Positions 49,248-60,186 of a stretch of 64,000 nt of DNA are shown here, one piece after another. Source of the DNA: Vibrio tubiashii. GTDB lineage: Bacteria > Pseudomonadota > Gammaproteobacteria > Enterobacterales > Vibrionaceae. Where the stretch lies: NCBI GenBank assembly GCA_000775715.1, contig JRWQ01000008.1:248001-312000 (forward strand), written 5' to 3'. A program made the position numbers and the translations under genes. A model generated the notes under the pieces. That model searched no databases. It was given only the letters and a program-made list of their open reading frames with translations, and was not told the origin of the DNA. The stretch's first letter is position 1. Each line of letters begins with the position of its first letter.

Positions 49248-50237
49248 ATGTTTGCACGTTTTGCTTCGCAATTTACCTCTGCGAGTAAACTTCGCCACAA
49301 AGGTATTATGGGCATGAACCAGCGTAACCATAGTTACATTGGGCGCTATAACGACCGCTCAAAATACCCGCTGGTGGACGATAAACTCAAAACCAAGATC
49401 ATTGCCCAGCAACATGGGGCAACCACACCTGAGCTTATTGGTGTGATCAGTAACCAAGCAGAAGTTAAAACCATTCACAAGATGGTCAAAGACTGGCCGG
49501 GTTTTGTCATTAAGCCAGCGCAGGGCAGTGGTGGTAAAGGCATTTTGGTTATTACATCGCATGAGAATGGTGTTTACACAAAACCTTCTGGAGCCACCAT
49601 TAACCAAGAAGACGTAGAACGCCACATCAGTAACGCACTGGCAGGTTTGTTCTCACTTGGTGGCAAAAACGATGTCGCTGTGGTCGAAAACCTAATTAAG
49701 TTCGATGACTGCTTTGACGGCTTTAGCTACGAAGGCGTACCAGATGTACGTATTATCGTGTTTAAAGGTTACCCTGTGATGGCAATGATGCGTTGTTCTA
49801 CTGCGGCATCAGATGGTAAAGCTAACCTCCACCAAGGTGCTGTCGGTGTAGGGATCGATATCGCGACAGGCCGCGCAGTTCGTGCCGTTCAGTTTGACCA
49901 ACCGATCACTCACCATCCTGATACTGGTAAAGAGCTAGCCACCCTGCAAGTACCTCACTGGGAGCGCTTGTTGGTGTTAGCGTCAAGTGCTTGGGAAATG
50001 ACTGGCCTTGGTTATATGGGTACAGATATGGTGCTTGATAAAGAAGAAGGACCAATGGTGCTTGAGCTTAACGCTCGACCAGGTTTGGCGATTCAAATAG
50101 CTAACGGTGCCGGACTGCTGCCTAGGTTGCATCACATAGAAAACTTAGGCCAAGGTGCTGAATACCCCAAACCTGCAGAGCGCGTTGCGTACTCGGCTAG
50201 GCAGTTTGGTATTTTTGCTAAAGAACTTGTTGGCTAA
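49248..50237 (+). CDS. Alpha-L-glutamate ligase-like ATP-grasp protein
   Basis: This 329-residue cytoplasmic ATP-grasp enzyme has nucleotide-binding WPGFVIKPAQGSGGKGILVI (about 84-103), a central YEGVPDVRIIVFKGYPV and a C-terminal metal-binding LELNARPGLAIQIANGAGL. These features are shared with RimK-type ligases that join amino acids through acyl phosphates. The first 30 residues (KLRHKGIMGMNQRN) are a conserved family signature. It probably adds amino acids to a carboxyl group on an unknown acceptor. It begins two bases after the 7TM gene and is followed by a strong terminator. Confidence 0.88.
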   Translation: MFARFASQFTSASKLRHKGIMGMNQRNHSYIGRYNDRSKYPLVDDKLKTKIIAQQHGATTPELIGVISNQAEVKTIHKMVKDWPGFVIKPAQGSGGKGILVITSHENGVYTKPSGATINQEDVERHISNALAGLFSLGGKNDVAVVENLIKFDDCFDGFSYEGVPDVRIIVFKGYPVMAMMRCSTAASDGKANLHQGAVGVGIDIATGRAVRAVQFDQPITHHPDTGKELATLQVPHWERLLVLASSAWEMTGLGYMGTDMVLDKEEGPMVLELNARPGLAIQIANGAGLLPRLHHIENLGQGAEYPKPAERVAYSARQFGIFAKELVG

Positions 50238-50258
50238 TCATTACAGATAATCATCATC

Positions 50259-50284
50259 ATGCCCGCTTTATGCGGGCATTTTTT
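50259..50284 (+). terminator. Terminator of the three-gene cluster
   Basis: ATGCCCGC and GCGGGCAT form an eight-pair stem with a five-base loop followed by TTTTT. It overlaps the last two bases of the convergent oxidoreductase gene. Confidence 0.9.
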
Positions 50285-51917
50285 ATGCGTTAGTCACGGA
50301 TGGTTGTGGCTGACATAGCTGATACTTACGTTTAATCACATCCGAAATCTTCTCTGCGATCATAATGGTGGGAGCGTTAGTATTGCCACCAATCAAAGTC
50401 GGCATTATTGAAGCATCAACTACACGCAATCCTTCTAACCCATAAACCTCTAAGTTGTGGTCAACCACCGCAAAAGGATCGTCTGCCGTACCCATTTTAC
50501 ATGTGCCAACTGGATGATACTGGGTATCGGCACGATTGCGAATATCTTGCTCAATCGCTTGTTCGTCTTTCTGGTCAATTGGATAAAAGCTCTCCCCCCT
50601 CACATCATCAAATGGCTCACTTTCTAGCATTAGATGTTGTTTTTTCCATGCCTTAATCATCACTTGCATATCATCCGAATGACTAAAAAAGGCAGGATCG
50701 ATTTTGGGTGAATCATAAGGGTCAACACTATTTAACTTCACCGTTCCACGGCTCTTTGGCCGGAGCAGAGTCACATGGGAGCTAAAGCCATGACTAAGAT
50801 GAATTTTTCGTGCATGATCATCGACAACCGCCACGACAAAAACAAACTCTAAATCCGGTACCAAACTATGTTGGTCAGAGTAAAAGAAGCCAATACCCTC
50901 TGCGTAATTACTGGTGAGTTTTCCAGTACGGTGCTTTTTCCATTCAGGTAGTGCCTTAGTTAACTCAGCCGCCATTTGCAGCGACACGCCAAAGGTTGAA
51001 CGCTTTTCCGAGCACTTATAGGAGTGAATCAAGTCAATATGATCTTGGAGATTTTCACCAACGCCCTCGAGCTGTTGAACTTGATAAATCCCATGCAATT
51101 CAAGTTCTTGCTTTGGTCCTACGCCAGATAACAGCAAAATTTGTGGTGAACCAAATGCGCCAGCGGAAAGAATGACCTCTTTTTTGCACCTAATCTGGAC
51201 TCGCTGGTTACCAAAGCCATACTCAACGCCAATCGCGCGCTTGTCACGAAATAGAACCTTATGAGTGGTCGCTTGAGTAACTACAGTGAGATTGGGACGG
51301 GATAAGTGGGGAGTAAGGTAAGCTTTAGCAGCACTGCATCTTTCACCGTTAAGCTGAGTTACTTGAGTTGCCATAGCGCCGAACTGCTCGGCACCATTAA
51401 TGTCGCTGTTTCTTGGTATACCAATAGCCTCACACGCTGCCAAATATCTCTCTAGCATCTCACTTGGTGAGCGAAGGTTAGCAACGTTCAGCGGTCCGCC
51501 TTGTCCATGATAGTCATTTTGGTGAACTTCATTGTGCTCGGCTTTTTTAAAGTAAGGTAAACAGTCGTCATAGCTCCAACCTGAATTGCCTAAGCTCGCC
51601 CACAAGTCGTAATCATACTTGTGCCCACGAGCGTACATCATCGCGTTGATCGAGCTTGATCCACCTAAGGTTTTGCCTCTTGGTTGATACCCTTTCCGAC
51701 CATTGAGCCCTGGTTGAGGAACCGTTTTAAACGCCCAGTTATTGTATTTAGTCGGCATCATAGCGACCATTCCCGCTGGGGTATGAATACAAGGGCTGCT
51801 GTCTGTACCACCAGCCTCTAATAAACATACAGTTATGTTAGGATCTTCGGTTAAGCGAGACGCCAATACGCACCCCGCCGAACCGCCACCTACGATAATG
51901 AAATCATAACTGTCCAT
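50283..51917 (-). CDS. GMC-family FAD-dependent alcohol dehydrogenase
   Basis: This 544-residue enzyme has the FAD-binding motif [17 protein letters not shown] near the N-terminus. Signature 1 is [19 protein letters not shown] (about 79-97), signature 2 is [19 protein letters not shown], and a catalytic His-Asn pair lies in [10 protein letters not shown] and [10 protein letters not shown]. It resembles choline dehydrogenase and the AlkJ alcohol dehydrogenase; substrates cannot be told apart here. It lies 33 bases after an aldehyde dehydrogenase gene, so an alcohol-to-aldehyde-to-acid route is likely. No betaine genes (betI, betB type) are present. Confidence 0.85.
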   Translation of the reverse strand: MDSYDFIIVGGGSAGCVLASRLTEDPNITVCLLEAGGTDSSPCIHTPAGMVAMMPTKYNNWAFKTVPQPGLNGRKGYQPRGKTLGGSSSINAMMYARGHKYDYDLWASLGNSGWSYDDCLPYFKKAEHNEVHQNDYHGQGGPLNVANLRSPSEMLERYLAACEAIGIPRNSDINGAEQFGAMATQVTQLNGERCSAAKAYLTPHLSRPNLTVVTQATTHKVLFRDKRAIGVEYGFGNQRVQIRCKKEVILSAGAFGSPQILLLSGVGPKQELELHGIYQVQQLEGVGENLQDHIDLIHSYKCSEKRSTFGVSLQMAAELTKALPEWKKHRTGKLTSNYAEGIGFFYSDQHSLVPDLEFVFVVAVVDDHARKIHLSHGFSSHVTLLRPKSRGTVKLNSVDPYDSPKIDPAFFSHSDDMQVMIKAWKKQHLMLESEPFDDVRGESFYPIDQKDEQAIEQDIRNRADTQYHPVGTCKMGTADDPFAVVDHNLEVYGLEGLRVVDASIMPTLIGGNTNAPTIMIAEKISDVIKRKYQLCQPQPSVTNA

Positions 51918-51950
51918 AGCTATCTCCAGTCGAGCAATGAAACCAAAATT

Positions 51951-53420
51951 TTACTTTTTTAGGCTTGGGTCCGGCTTACCCACAAACCAACGCACCGCTA
52001 ACTTTTGAATAGGATTTTTGTAGGGCGGTACAAAAAGTTGAATTGGGAACCAGCCGCGCATTTGCAGCACGCTGCGAGCATGGCTTAACTCACGGAAGCC
52101 CTCTTCACCGTGGTAATTGCCGATTCCCGAGTTACCAACACCGCCAAACGGTACCGAATGGTTCAGTACATGCCAGCCCCAATCGTTAATCGTTACGCCG
52201 CCACTATGAGTTCGAGCCAACACCTCTTCACGCTGCTCTTTGTTGTGGCTAAACAGATAACAAGCGAGCGGTCTTGGCCTTGCGGTAATATAATCAATTA
52301 CTTGCTCGAGACTCTGGTAACCATGCACGGGCAGTAGTGGGCCAAAGATCTCTTCTTGGCAAACTCGCATTTCAGGCGTTAAGTTGGTTGCGACGTAGAG
52401 TGGTGTTTTGCGCCCTTCTCCCTCACTTAAACACTGAGTAATCGTGGCGCCTTTCTGCTTAGCATCGTCAAGCAACTGATGAAAGCGCTGGTGCTGGGCG
52501 TCATCAACGAGAGCGGTATAGTCATGATTTCCTTCAATCTGGCCGTACATTTTCTGATGTGCGGAAGCCACAGCCGCAACGAATGCACCCACTTTTTCTT
52601 GCGGAACAAACGCGTAGTCCGGAGCAATACAGATCTGACCTGAGTTAAACCCTTTGCCATGAGAGATCCGTTGCGCAGCTCGCTCTATGTCATAGTCATC
52701 GAACACAATCACCGGCGACTTGCCGCCCAGCTCTAGAGTAACCGGGGTAAGGTTTTTAGCTGCATTGGCCATAATCGCTTTGCCGCTACTTGGAGAGCCA
52801 GTAAACACTAGATGATCAAACGGAAGATGAGATATCTCCATTGCTTGAGGATGACTTCCATGCACCACACGAACCAGATCCGTAGGGAACACTTCCGTTA
52901 GCATCTCAGTTAACACCTTAGTGGTTTGCGGGCAATTTGGTGGCATCTTTATCATGCAACGGTTGCCCGCTGCCAATGCTGTGGTTAGAGGTCCTATAGA
53001 AAGGTAAAGAGGAAAATTCCACGGACAGATAATACCCACCACCCCTTTGGGCTGGTACCTTACTTCAAGCTTATTACCTTTGAATAACCACTCGGTTGGG
53101 CGACGACTTGGCTTCATCCAACGGCCAAGGTGACTCAAGACATGATTAATATCCAAAATCGGCGCAAGGATATCGGCCATAATAGATTCAGTATGACTAC
53201 GTCCACCAAAGTCATCACTCATTGCATCGGCAAGCGCATCTTGATAGCGAGAAAGCTGTTTTTTAAGCGCTTTAAGTCGCAGCTTCCTAACTGCCAAACT
53301 AGGTTGTGTTTCAATTTGGTACGCTGATTTCAACTCAGTGAACCATTGAGTTAGCTCGTTACCATCTTGTATTGAGTTAAGCTCGGCTTGTTCTACCAAA
53401 TGGTCTGCAATCATGTTCAT
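51951..53420 (-). CDS. Aldehyde dehydrogenase, coniferyl aldehyde dehydrogenase-like
   Basis: This 489-residue NAD(P)-dependent enzyme has VVGIICPWNFPLYLS (about 134-148), the catalytic Glu in VTLELGGKSP and the catalytic Cys in SGQICIAPDYAFVP. It ends in the short hydrophobic tail QKLAVRWFVGKP, a feature of membrane-associated CALDH-type enzymes. The start at 53420 (MNMIADHL) has AGAGG nine bases upstream; the longer frame to 53447 is unsupported. It is divergent from an AraC regulator gene and is followed by the GMC gene. Confidence 0.86.
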   Translation of the reverse strand: MNMIADHLVEQAELNSIQDGNELTQWFTELKSAYQIETQPSLAVRKLRLKALKKQLSRYQDALADAMSDDFGGRSHTESIMADILAPILDINHVLSHLGRWMKPSRRPTEWLFKGNKLEVRYQPKGVVGIICPWNFPLYLSIGPLTTALAAGNRCMIKMPPNCPQTTKVLTEMLTEVFPTDLVRVVHGSHPQAMEISHLPFDHLVFTGSPSSGKAIMANAAKNLTPVTLELGGKSPVIVFDDYDIERAAQRISHGKGFNSGQICIAPDYAFVPQEKVGAFVAAVASAHQKMYGQIEGNHDYTALVDDAQHQRFHQLLDDAKQKGATITQCLSEGEGRKTPLYVATNLTPEMRVCQEEIFGPLLPVHGYQSLEQVIDYITARPRPLACYLFSHNKEQREEVLARTHSGGVTINDWGWHVLNHSVPFGGVGNSGIGNYHGEEGFRELSHARSVLQMRGWFPIQLFVPPYKNPIQKLAVRWFVGKPDPSLKK

Positions 53421-53584
53421 TGTAATGACCTCTTTTACGCTGAGCATTCATTACAACATTTCGTTAACACCATGCCTAGGTGACAAAAAGACAGAAAACG
53501 GTGAAATTCGGACATATTTACTGGACGAACTGACTCTACTCAAGCTATACAACAATGACCTAACCCAAAAAAGGAACTAAGTAA

Positions 53585-54622
53585 GTGGAATATAGCGCGG
53601 TTTATGAACCAGATGTACTGGCAAGCGGCATTTTAGACGTACAACTGCTAACCCGTTATCTCAACAATCGAGTTCCGGCTGAGGCGCTACTTGAAGGTAG
53701 TGGCCTTTCCACCACTCAACTCTACTCTCCCGAAACTCACATCACCCTTGCGCAAAAGCTAGTTGTCTTCAGCAATGCGCTACGCTTATCCGACGAGCCC
53801 GATTTAGGCCTAAAAGTGGGGCAGCAGGCTCGTTTTAGTGACTTTGGTGTACTGGGTTACGCAGCATTCAGCAGCAACACTCTACTCGACGCTCTGTTAC
53901 TAGGATTCAAGTATCTGCGCCTTGCTGGACCAGTGCTGAGGAAAAAAATGTGGGTTGAAAACGAACGGGGATTCTTCCGAGCAGAACAACTAGTCGAGCT
54001 TGATACCCTTCTTCCCTTCTGTTGTGAATATTGGTTTGCCGCCATTCAAAACTTGTGTGAAGAGGTCATGCAATCCCCTTTCCCTTCGCATTTAATAAAG
54101 TTTCCTTATCCGAAACCAGCCCACGGTGACACCTACGCTAATATGTTTCAGTGTCGTATCGAGTTCAATAGCCCATTTTTAGAGTGGGAGTTCGACGGTA
54201 ATCGACTCAATGATCCGCTCCCTTCTGCAAACCCAATGACACTGCAAATGTGCCTTAAGTCTTGTGATGAGATGTTAGCGAAAGTAACTGCAGCTTCGAG
54301 TTTGAAAGAGCAAGTGATGCAGATCTTTGTTGAGAATCCTGGCAACTACCCCTCTATTGAAACGCTATCCTCTGATCTCGGCATGTCTTCCCGCACTCTG
54401 CGCCGACACCTAAAGCTTGAACAAACCAGTTATCAACAGATATTAGATGAGGTGCGTTTTCGACTAGCAAAGCATTACCTTGCTTCAACCGACTTGAATG
54501 TGGAAGAGATTGCAGAACGCGTCGGCTTCTCAGACAGTGCGAATTTTCGCCAAGCCTTTCGCCGCTGGGCATTATGCTCGCCTAAACAATACCGACTCAA
54601 CAATAAGCAATCAAACACATAA
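53585..54622 (+). CDS. AraC-family regulator with Arabinose_bd-like sensor domain
   Basis: This 345-residue regulator has a long N-terminal ligand-binding domain of the OruR/ArgR-type subfamily (about 15-200, GFGVLGYAAFSS-type block seen as FSDFGVLGYAAFSSNTLLDAL). Two C-terminal helix-turn-helix motifs follow (SIETLSSDLGMSSRTLRRHL and DLNVEEIAERVGFSDSANFRQAFRRW). It is divergent from the aldehyde dehydrogenase and GMC genes, so it probably activates them. Start is GTG with AAGGAAC upstream. The inducer is unknown. Confidence 0.87.
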   Translation: MEYSAVYEPDVLASGILDVQLLTRYLNNRVPAEALLEGSGLSTTQLYSPETHITLAQKLVVFSNALRLSDEPDLGLKVGQQARFSDFGVLGYAAFSSNTLLDALLLGFKYLRLAGPVLRKKMWVENERGFFRAEQLVELDTLLPFCCEYWFAAIQNLCEEVMQSPFPSHLIKFPYPKPAHGDTYANMFQCRIEFNSPFLEWEFDGNRLNDPLPSANPMTLQMCLKSCDEMLAKVTAASSLKEQVMQIFVENPGNYPSIETLSSDLGMSSRTLRRHLKLEQTSYQQILDEVRFRLAKHYLASTDLNVEEIAERVGFSDSANFRQAFRRWALCSPKQYRLNNKQSNT

Positions 54623-54800
54623 ATAAGTTTATAGTTATCCAATGATTTTCTTATTACTCGCTATCAAAAATAAGACTCGTCTTACCTATGGCTGCACCTT
54701 TTAACACCACTGTCACACATTGGAGTGTGTCACTTGGATTTGCAAGTCACATCGCTTAAGTTAGAAGCGCTTATTCCCCACAAGCATAGAGGTGACTTTA

Positions 54801-54953
54801 ATGAAGGATGGTAAAGACACTCCCCCAACTAATGAAAAAGCATCCGATCATCTAGAGCAGGATCTGGAACGTATCTCCAAAATGTCTTTTGAAGCATTGA
54901 ATGAGCTTGAAAGGCTGATGGAAAAAGCTTCTCCACTGGAAAACGAGAGATAA
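54801..54953 (+). CDS. Small protein, 50 aa, unknown
   Basis: This is a short, highly charged protein (MKDGKDTPPTNEKA ... ASPLENER) with a helix-prone centre (DLERISKMSFEALNELERLME). The ribosome binding site GAGGTGA lies five bases upstream, which is strong. It lies between the AraC gene and the mukB terminator; its stop codon touches that terminator's tract. No membrane segment or signal. I do not recognise it. Confidence 0.6.
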   Translation: MKDGKDTPPTNEKASDHLEQDLERISKMSFEALNELERLMEKASPLENER

Positions 54954-54986
54954 AAAAATAGTCCCTAGCTTTCGCTTAGGGACTAT
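54952..54986 (-). terminator. Terminator of the muk operon
   Basis: ATAGTCCCTA and TAGGGACTAT form a ten-pair stem followed on the minus strand by a T run. It lies 21 bases after the mukB stop and overlaps the stop codon of the 50-residue gene. Confidence 0.9.
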
Positions 54987-55006
54987 CTGATTTAACCCAC
55001 TTTAAA

Positions 55007-58000
55007 TTACAGACTTTCTGCTAACTCTTGCGCCTCACTCTTCGGTTTAGCCTCCTGACCAAAACCTCTTAGACCAACCACATGTACATGTTCATGGTCT
55101 TTGAACACTTTACGTACTAGCTTGTAAGTTGTGCCTTTTTCTGGGCTAATATTCTCAGGAGCCGCAATCAGAAGCTGCATATCCAAACGGTCACACAATT
55201 CAAACAAGGTCGAAATAGACTTCGCATCCAGACGTGCCGCCTCATCCAAGAACAACAGACGACAAGGGACAATGTCTTTGCTACGCAGTCGACGCGACTC
55301 CTCTTCCCAGCTTTGTACCACCATAAGCAGAATTGACTGACCAGTACCGATCGCTTCACCGGTAGAAAGTGCGCCTGACTCTGCCTGCAGCCAACCATCT
55401 GAACCACGGTTAACCTCAACACTTAGCTCTAGGTAGTTACGGTAGTCCAGTAGTTCTTCACCCAGTACTTGTGGAGAACGTTGGCCCATGTCGATATGCG
55501 GATTGACGCGTTGGAATAGCTTCGCCATCGCTTCAGAGAAGGTATAGCGAGGTGATTCAAACAGGTCTTTATGTTGCTCTTGCTGCGTCGATAAGCCATT
55601 GAGTAGCACTTCATGGCTCTCACGAATCTTCACATTCAAGCGCACGCCTTTAACCTGACCAAACGAAATATTCGACAAGCCTTGGTTAAGCATACGAATA
55701 CGGTTCTGCTCGCGTTGAATCGTCTTCTTGATAATGCTCGCTACAGAGTCAGAGCTTATCGCCAGTCGATTCTCACGTTGAGTTAGCTCTTCGGTTAGAC
55801 GCGCCAACTCCACTTCCATCTCTTCGATTGCTTCGACAGGATCGTCAGTATGAATAATGTCTTGGCGAATACGTTCACGAAGGTGCTGGTAAACTGCAAT
55901 GTAGAACAGAACTTTACGCTCTGGACGGGCATTGTCTTCAGACAAGCGCAGTGCATCACGCAAGTCTTCATTGTCTGCCACGGCAAGACGAAGCGCACCC
56001 AGTGATTTATCCGACATTGAGCGCAGTTCATTGTCAGATAGGTATGCAAGTTCGCGTTTATGTAAGCGACGCTCAACATCGTTTTCACGTGCTAAACGAA
56101 GCACTGAACACCAACCCGCTTTAGCCGCGACCACAAAGGTACGCAGCTCAACGTACTCTTTCTGCACTTTCTTCAAACGCTTGGCTAGCGCCTTCATTTC
56201 TAGTTCTGTAGAAGTGATCGTGCGTTCGTATTCGCTCTTACGTGAACGCGATGTATGCAGACGCTCTTGAAGCTCATCACGGCGTCGCATAGCACGTTCT
56301 GCCGCGCCTTCATCAGCGGTAACGCCGTATTCTTGAAGCTCTTGCTTAAACTCTTGAACCGTTTCCAGCTTGGCTTGGTGCGAGCTCTTAAGCGATGCCA
56401 ATACTTGATTGTATTGGTTAATTTGGCTTTGCGACTGCTTAAGCTCCTCGCGAGAACGAGTACGGGCTTGTTCAGCTTGAACCAACTTAGCTTTCAGCTG
56501 TTCACTCAGTTCGCTGCTCTGGTTAAGCAAATCCACTGAGTCTGAGTAAGCAAAGTAGTGACGACGCTCTACAAGGTCCGACAACGCAAAAATTTGCTTC
56601 TTCAGTTGCTGGAGTTTCTCATCTGCTGCGCGATACTCAGCCTCAAGTGCATCAAACTGCTCTGGGTCCGCATCTAGCGCAGAAGCAATCTTCTCAAGCT
56701 CTGTTAGCGCCTTAGCGTGATTCGTAAGGAAAGCCTTAGCTTCCATTAACTTAGCAAGGTTTTGCTCTAGCTCTTCAAACTGCGCTTCAAGGGCGTCATC
56801 TTCGATCAGCGCCATATTCGGTGCTATCTTATCTAAAGCGGCTAGCGCTTGCTTACTACCAAGAAGCTGGCTGCGCTGCTGCTGCTCTTTTGCATCAAGG
56901 TCAGCAAGAGTGCGAGCTAGTTGATTGCGTTTGTCACGGATAGTCGTCAACGCCTGCTCAGGATCCGCTTCAAACGCGACCTGAATATGCTTAGCAACAA
57001 AGCTATTAAATGCTTGGTACAAACGCTGAAGCTTCTGTGAATCGAACGCGGCTTTCGCGTGCTCTTCTACCACATCCTCACGCTCACTGCGCAGCAACTC
57101 TAAACGCTGTTCACGAGCTGCACGGCCAAACAGAGGGATCTCAGGCAAACGTGAGTAGCGCATTTGACGATCGTTCATACGCACACATACCGCGCCTTCT
57201 AGCTCTTCTGCATCAAACGTGCTGTCATCAAATGCGTCAACATCACCTTCAATGATGTAAAGGTCTTCTGGACAATCATCAAGTTCAACGAGCTTCTCTT
57301 CAATACCTGAAAGATCAGAGACTACAATCGCGTGGCGAGCAGGACCATACATAGCACTAAAATATGGCGCATCACCAATCGTGATATCGTCATAAATCTC
57401 AGCAAGTAAAACACCACCAAGGGTATCCGCTAACCCTTTCAAACGCGGATCGTTCGAGCCACCCGGAGATGCCAAGCGTTCAATTTCACTTTCAAGCTGA
57501 TTACGACGCTCGGCCAATTTATCTTTTGCTAGTGATTGAGTTTTCTCTTCTTCCAGCACCAGCTGCATCTGGCTCATAACAGACTGGCTATCAGCAAGTT
57601 CAGCACCACTCTGGTCACGCAAAGATTCAAGTGCATCATGAGCGGCAATCCATGTTGGCGCGATTGCCTCTAGCTTTTTGATCTCTGCCGCTGCGTCTTG
57701 CTCTTGGCGACGCTGCTCGCTGCGCTGCTCGCGAACCTCTTCTTGGCACATCTCAAGCGATTCGATTTGCGCTGCGTGACGTTCACGCTCTTGCTCGAAA
57801 GTCACTTCATCAGTTAGCTCAACCTGGTGCTGCTTTTGGTATTCAGCCACCAGCTCTTGAGTTTGACGCTGTTTATGCAAACGACGTTCAACATCACGAT
57901 GCTGAGCACGCCACTGCTGCTCATTTTGCACTAACTGCTGCGCATCACGACCTTGCTGTAAAGCTGTTTTTGCCGATTGAGAAGCGTCGCTACGCTCTAC

Positions 58001-59464
58001 TTGGCCAACGATTCTTTTCACAAGTGTCAACGCTGATTCAAACTGCTCCGCTGCTGCTGAAGACATATCTAGCTTGTGTTTAGTCGCTAGCAATTCAGTC
58101 GTGCTCTGCGCTTCACTCTCTTTTAACTGCGACACTAGAGTCTGGGCCGATTCAGCCGTTAGCGACTCATCTTCGAGTAGTTGTTTTGCTTTCTCTAACG
58201 CTTGTACCGCTTGTTGGTATTGCAGCGCTCGAGTTTGCTGAACGTCTAAAGCCTGTTGATAATCGGCAAGTTGGCTCTTTAAACTATCAACTTCTTCTTC
58301 AGAAACCGTTGCTTGCTCTTCCGCCATTAAGACACGCTCTTGTGCCTCTTCGACCACCATCATCTGCTCTTCAAGACGTTCTTGAAGCTCTTCCAAGTCT
58401 TCTTGGTAACGTTCAATCTTCTCTTTCTGACGCAGTGCATTTTGCACCAACTGCAAGTGGTCAGAAGCCGCTTGGTAGTCTTGCTCTAAGGAGGATTCCG
58501 ACTCGACCAGTAGCTCTAACTCTTCTTGAACGCGGTTAAGCAGGTTGTTTTGCTTCAGCAAAGTTTCTCGTGAGCTAAATAATTCAGAGCGCAGAGATAA
58601 AGTTTGATCTAACTTGTTGCGACGGTCATTCGCATGACGCATATAGTCTGCCGCGACATAGTTAGTCGATTCGGTAATGAGATGCTTAAATAGGTCACGG
58701 TCGGCTTGGGTGGTTTTAATCGCCTCTAACGTCATGCGGTTTTCGCGCAGCGCCGACTCCATATCCTGGAAAGCTTTCTTCACCCCACCATTTTGCGGAA
58801 GTAGGTAGTCACGCAAAGAGCGAGTAATCGCACTTGAAATACCACCGTACAGAGAAGCTTCAATTAAGCGGTAGAACTTAGAGCGATCACTAGAGTTGCG
58901 CAATTTCTTCGGAATAACACCGAACTCAAACATCTGCGCATGATAATCAACGATTGAGGAGAACGCTTTAAACTGCACGCCCTCAAGGCTAGCAATCGAC
59001 TCTTTTACTTCGTTAATCTGACGCACGCGAGCTTGAGTATCGGACACGCTTTCGATCAGCACGTCTGTCGGCTTAACATGACTCGGTAAGCCTTGAATCA
59101 CAAACGGCTTGATGTCGACTTTCTTATCTCGACCAGCCACTTGCTGAAGTTTAACCGCGAAAAGTAAACGCTGATTGCGCGAGTTCACTACATCAAGAGC
59201 CGCGTAACATGCGCCCGCCTGAAGCTTACCGTATAAGCCTTTATCACGAGACGATTGGCTACTACCTGCTTCAGTCGTGTTTCGGAAGTGAAGCAAGGTT
59301 TGGTCGGGAATCAAAGCAGTGATGAACGCCGCCATAGTGGTGGATTTACCTGCACCGTTACCGCCCGAAAGCGTGGTGACTAAGCCATCAATATCAAATG
59401 TACGCGCAAAGAAGCCGTTCCAGTTGATCATGGTTAGCGATTGATATTTACCTCGTTCAATCAT
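55007..59464 (-). CDS. mukB: Chromosome partition protein MukB
   Basis: This 1485-residue SMC-like condensin ATPase compacts and segregates the chromosome. Walker A GGNGAGKS is at residues 34-41. Long coiled-coil arms (about 290-640 and 840-1100) flank a central hinge (about 660-770, [19 protein letters not shown]). The C-terminal head carries [13 protein letters not shown] (signature motif) and [14 protein letters not shown] (Walker B). Length is one residue short of E. coli. The ATG overlaps the mukE stop by four bases. Presence of mukFEB instead of smc-scpAB fits enteric and Vibrio groups. Confidence 0.98.
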   Translation of the reverse strand: MIERGKYQSLTMINWNGFFARTFDIDGLVTTLSGGNGAGKSTTMAAFITALIPDQTLLHFRNTTEAGSSQSSRDKGLYGKLQAGACYAALDVVNSRNQRLLFAVKLQQVAGRDKKVDIKPFVIQGLPSHVKPTDVLIESVSDTQARVRQINEVKESIASLEGVQFKAFSSIVDYHAQMFEFGVIPKKLRNSSDRSKFYRLIEASLYGGISSAITRSLRDYLLPQNGGVKKAFQDMESALRENRMTLEAIKTTQADRDLFKHLITESTNYVAADYMRHANDRRNKLDQTLSLRSELFSSRETLLKQNNLLNRVQEELELLVESESSLEQDYQAASDHLQLVQNALRQKEKIERYQEDLEELQERLEEQMMVVEEAQERVLMAEEQATVSEEEVDSLKSQLADYQQALDVQQTRALQYQQAVQALEKAKQLLEDESLTAESAQTLVSQLKESEAQSTTELLATKHKLDMSSAAAEQFESALTLVKRIVGQVERSDASQSAKTALQQGRDAQQLVQNEQQWRAQHRDVERRLHKQRQTQELVAEYQKQHQVELTDEVTFEQERERHAAQIESLEMCQEEVREQRSEQRRQEQDAAAEIKKLEAIAPTWIAAHDALESLRDQSGAELADSQSVMSQMQLVLEEEKTQSLAKDKLAERRNQLESEIERLASPGGSNDPRLKGLADTLGGVLLAEIYDDITIGDAPYFSAMYGPARHAIVVSDLSGIEEKLVELDDCPEDLYIIEGDVDAFDDSTFDAEELEGAVCVRMNDRQMRYSRLPEIPLFGRAAREQRLELLRSEREDVVEEHAKAAFDSQKLQRLYQAFNSFVAKHIQVAFEADPEQALTTIRDKRNQLARTLADLDAKEQQQRSQLLGSKQALAALDKIAPNMALIEDDALEAQFEELEQNLAKLMEAKAFLTNHAKALTELEKIASALDADPEQFDALEAEYRAADEKLQQLKKQIFALSDLVERRHYFAYSDSVDLLNQSSELSEQLKAKLVQAEQARTRSREELKQSQSQINQYNQVLASLKSSHQAKLETVQEFKQELQEYGVTADEGAAERAMRRRDELQERLHTSRSRKSEYERTITSTELEMKALAKRLKKVQKEYVELRTFVVAAKAGWCSVLRLARENDVERRLHKRELAYLSDNELRSMSDKSLGALRLAVADNEDLRDALRLSEDNARPERKVLFYIAVYQHLRERIRQDIIHTDDPVEAIEEMEVELARLTEELTQRENRLAISSDSVASIIKKTIQREQNRIRMLNQGLSNISFGQVKGVRLNVKIRESHEVLLNGLSTQQEQHKDLFESPRYTFSEAMAKLFQRVNPHIDMGQRSPQVLGEELLDYRNYLELSVEVNRGSDGWLQAESGALSTGEAIGTGQSILLMVVQSWEEESRRLRSKDIVPCRLLFLDEAARLDAKSISTLFELCDRLDMQLLIAAPENISPEKGTTYKLVRKVFKDHEHVHVVGLRGFGQEAKPKSEAQELAESL

Positions 59465-60186
59465 GCTTCACCCTCTACCTGCATCTCTTGTTCAGCGTTT
59501 TCTTCGCTCTCTTTTTGTTCTAGTAAGCTGCCTTGACTAGGCTCTTTGGTGTGAACGACCGCCTCACCATCGCGAATTAACCTTAGCTGCGCTTCACGCA
59601 TATCATCGCCCAAGCGCACATCGGCGCCGAAGCGGAACACCGATTCGCTAATACTAAACTTACCCGTTTCACCGATGTTGATGATCATGCCTAAACGGCG
59701 TAAACGGCGCAGTGACGTACGAACCTTCTCGAACAGCTTCTCTTTATCTAAATCAGAGCCTGTTGCTCGGTTGGTGACCAGCTTCATTAATTTAGCTTCA
59801 TCAGCCAGTGCCAATAGCTCTTCGTATAACTCTTGGTTAGTGAAGATGCCTTCATGAGCCAAACGTTCTGGGCTTAAATATAGGAAACACAGTACCTTAC
59901 CCACTAACATGTCGAGTTCTGAAAGCACGCTTCGACCAATCAGTGACGTCGTGCGAGGGCGCAAGTAGAAGAATCCTTCTGGCGCTTTTACAAGTTCCGT
60001 GTTGTAACGTTGATAAAACGAGGACAACTCAACTTCGAAGTCTGATAGCAGTGCGTGGTTGTCGAGATCTTCACTTGAGATGTGACGCCCTGCTCGCAGC
60101 ATACTATCTAGCGCTGGGAACAGAGGGTTAGAAATTGCTTTTGCCAGATTATCTGGCATGTATTCATTAATATCGGTCGATGACAT
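59461..60186 (-). CDS. mukE: Chromosome partition protein MukE
   Basis: This 241-residue kleisin-interacting winged-helix protein bridges MukF and Muk[23 protein letters not shown] at the N-terminus and [21 protein letters not shown] are typical. The C-terminal tail is acidic and Gln/Glu rich. The start at 60186 (MSSTDI) has AAGG upstream and fits E. coli (234 residues). The longer frame to 60267 overlaps mukF too far. Genes overlap by 20 bases with mukF and four with mukB. Confidence 0.96.
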   Translation of the reverse strand: MSSTDINEYMPDNLAKAISNPLFPALDSMLRAGRHISSEDLDNHALLSDFEVELSSFYQRYNTELVKAPEGFFYLRPRTTSLIGRSVLSELDMLVGKVLCFLYLSPERLAHEGIFTNQELYEELLALADEAKLMKLVTNRATGSDLDKEKLFEKVRTSLRRLRRLGMIINIGETGKFSISESVFRFGADVRLGDDMREAQLRLIRDGEAVVHTKEPSQGSLLEQKESEENAEQEMQVEGEA

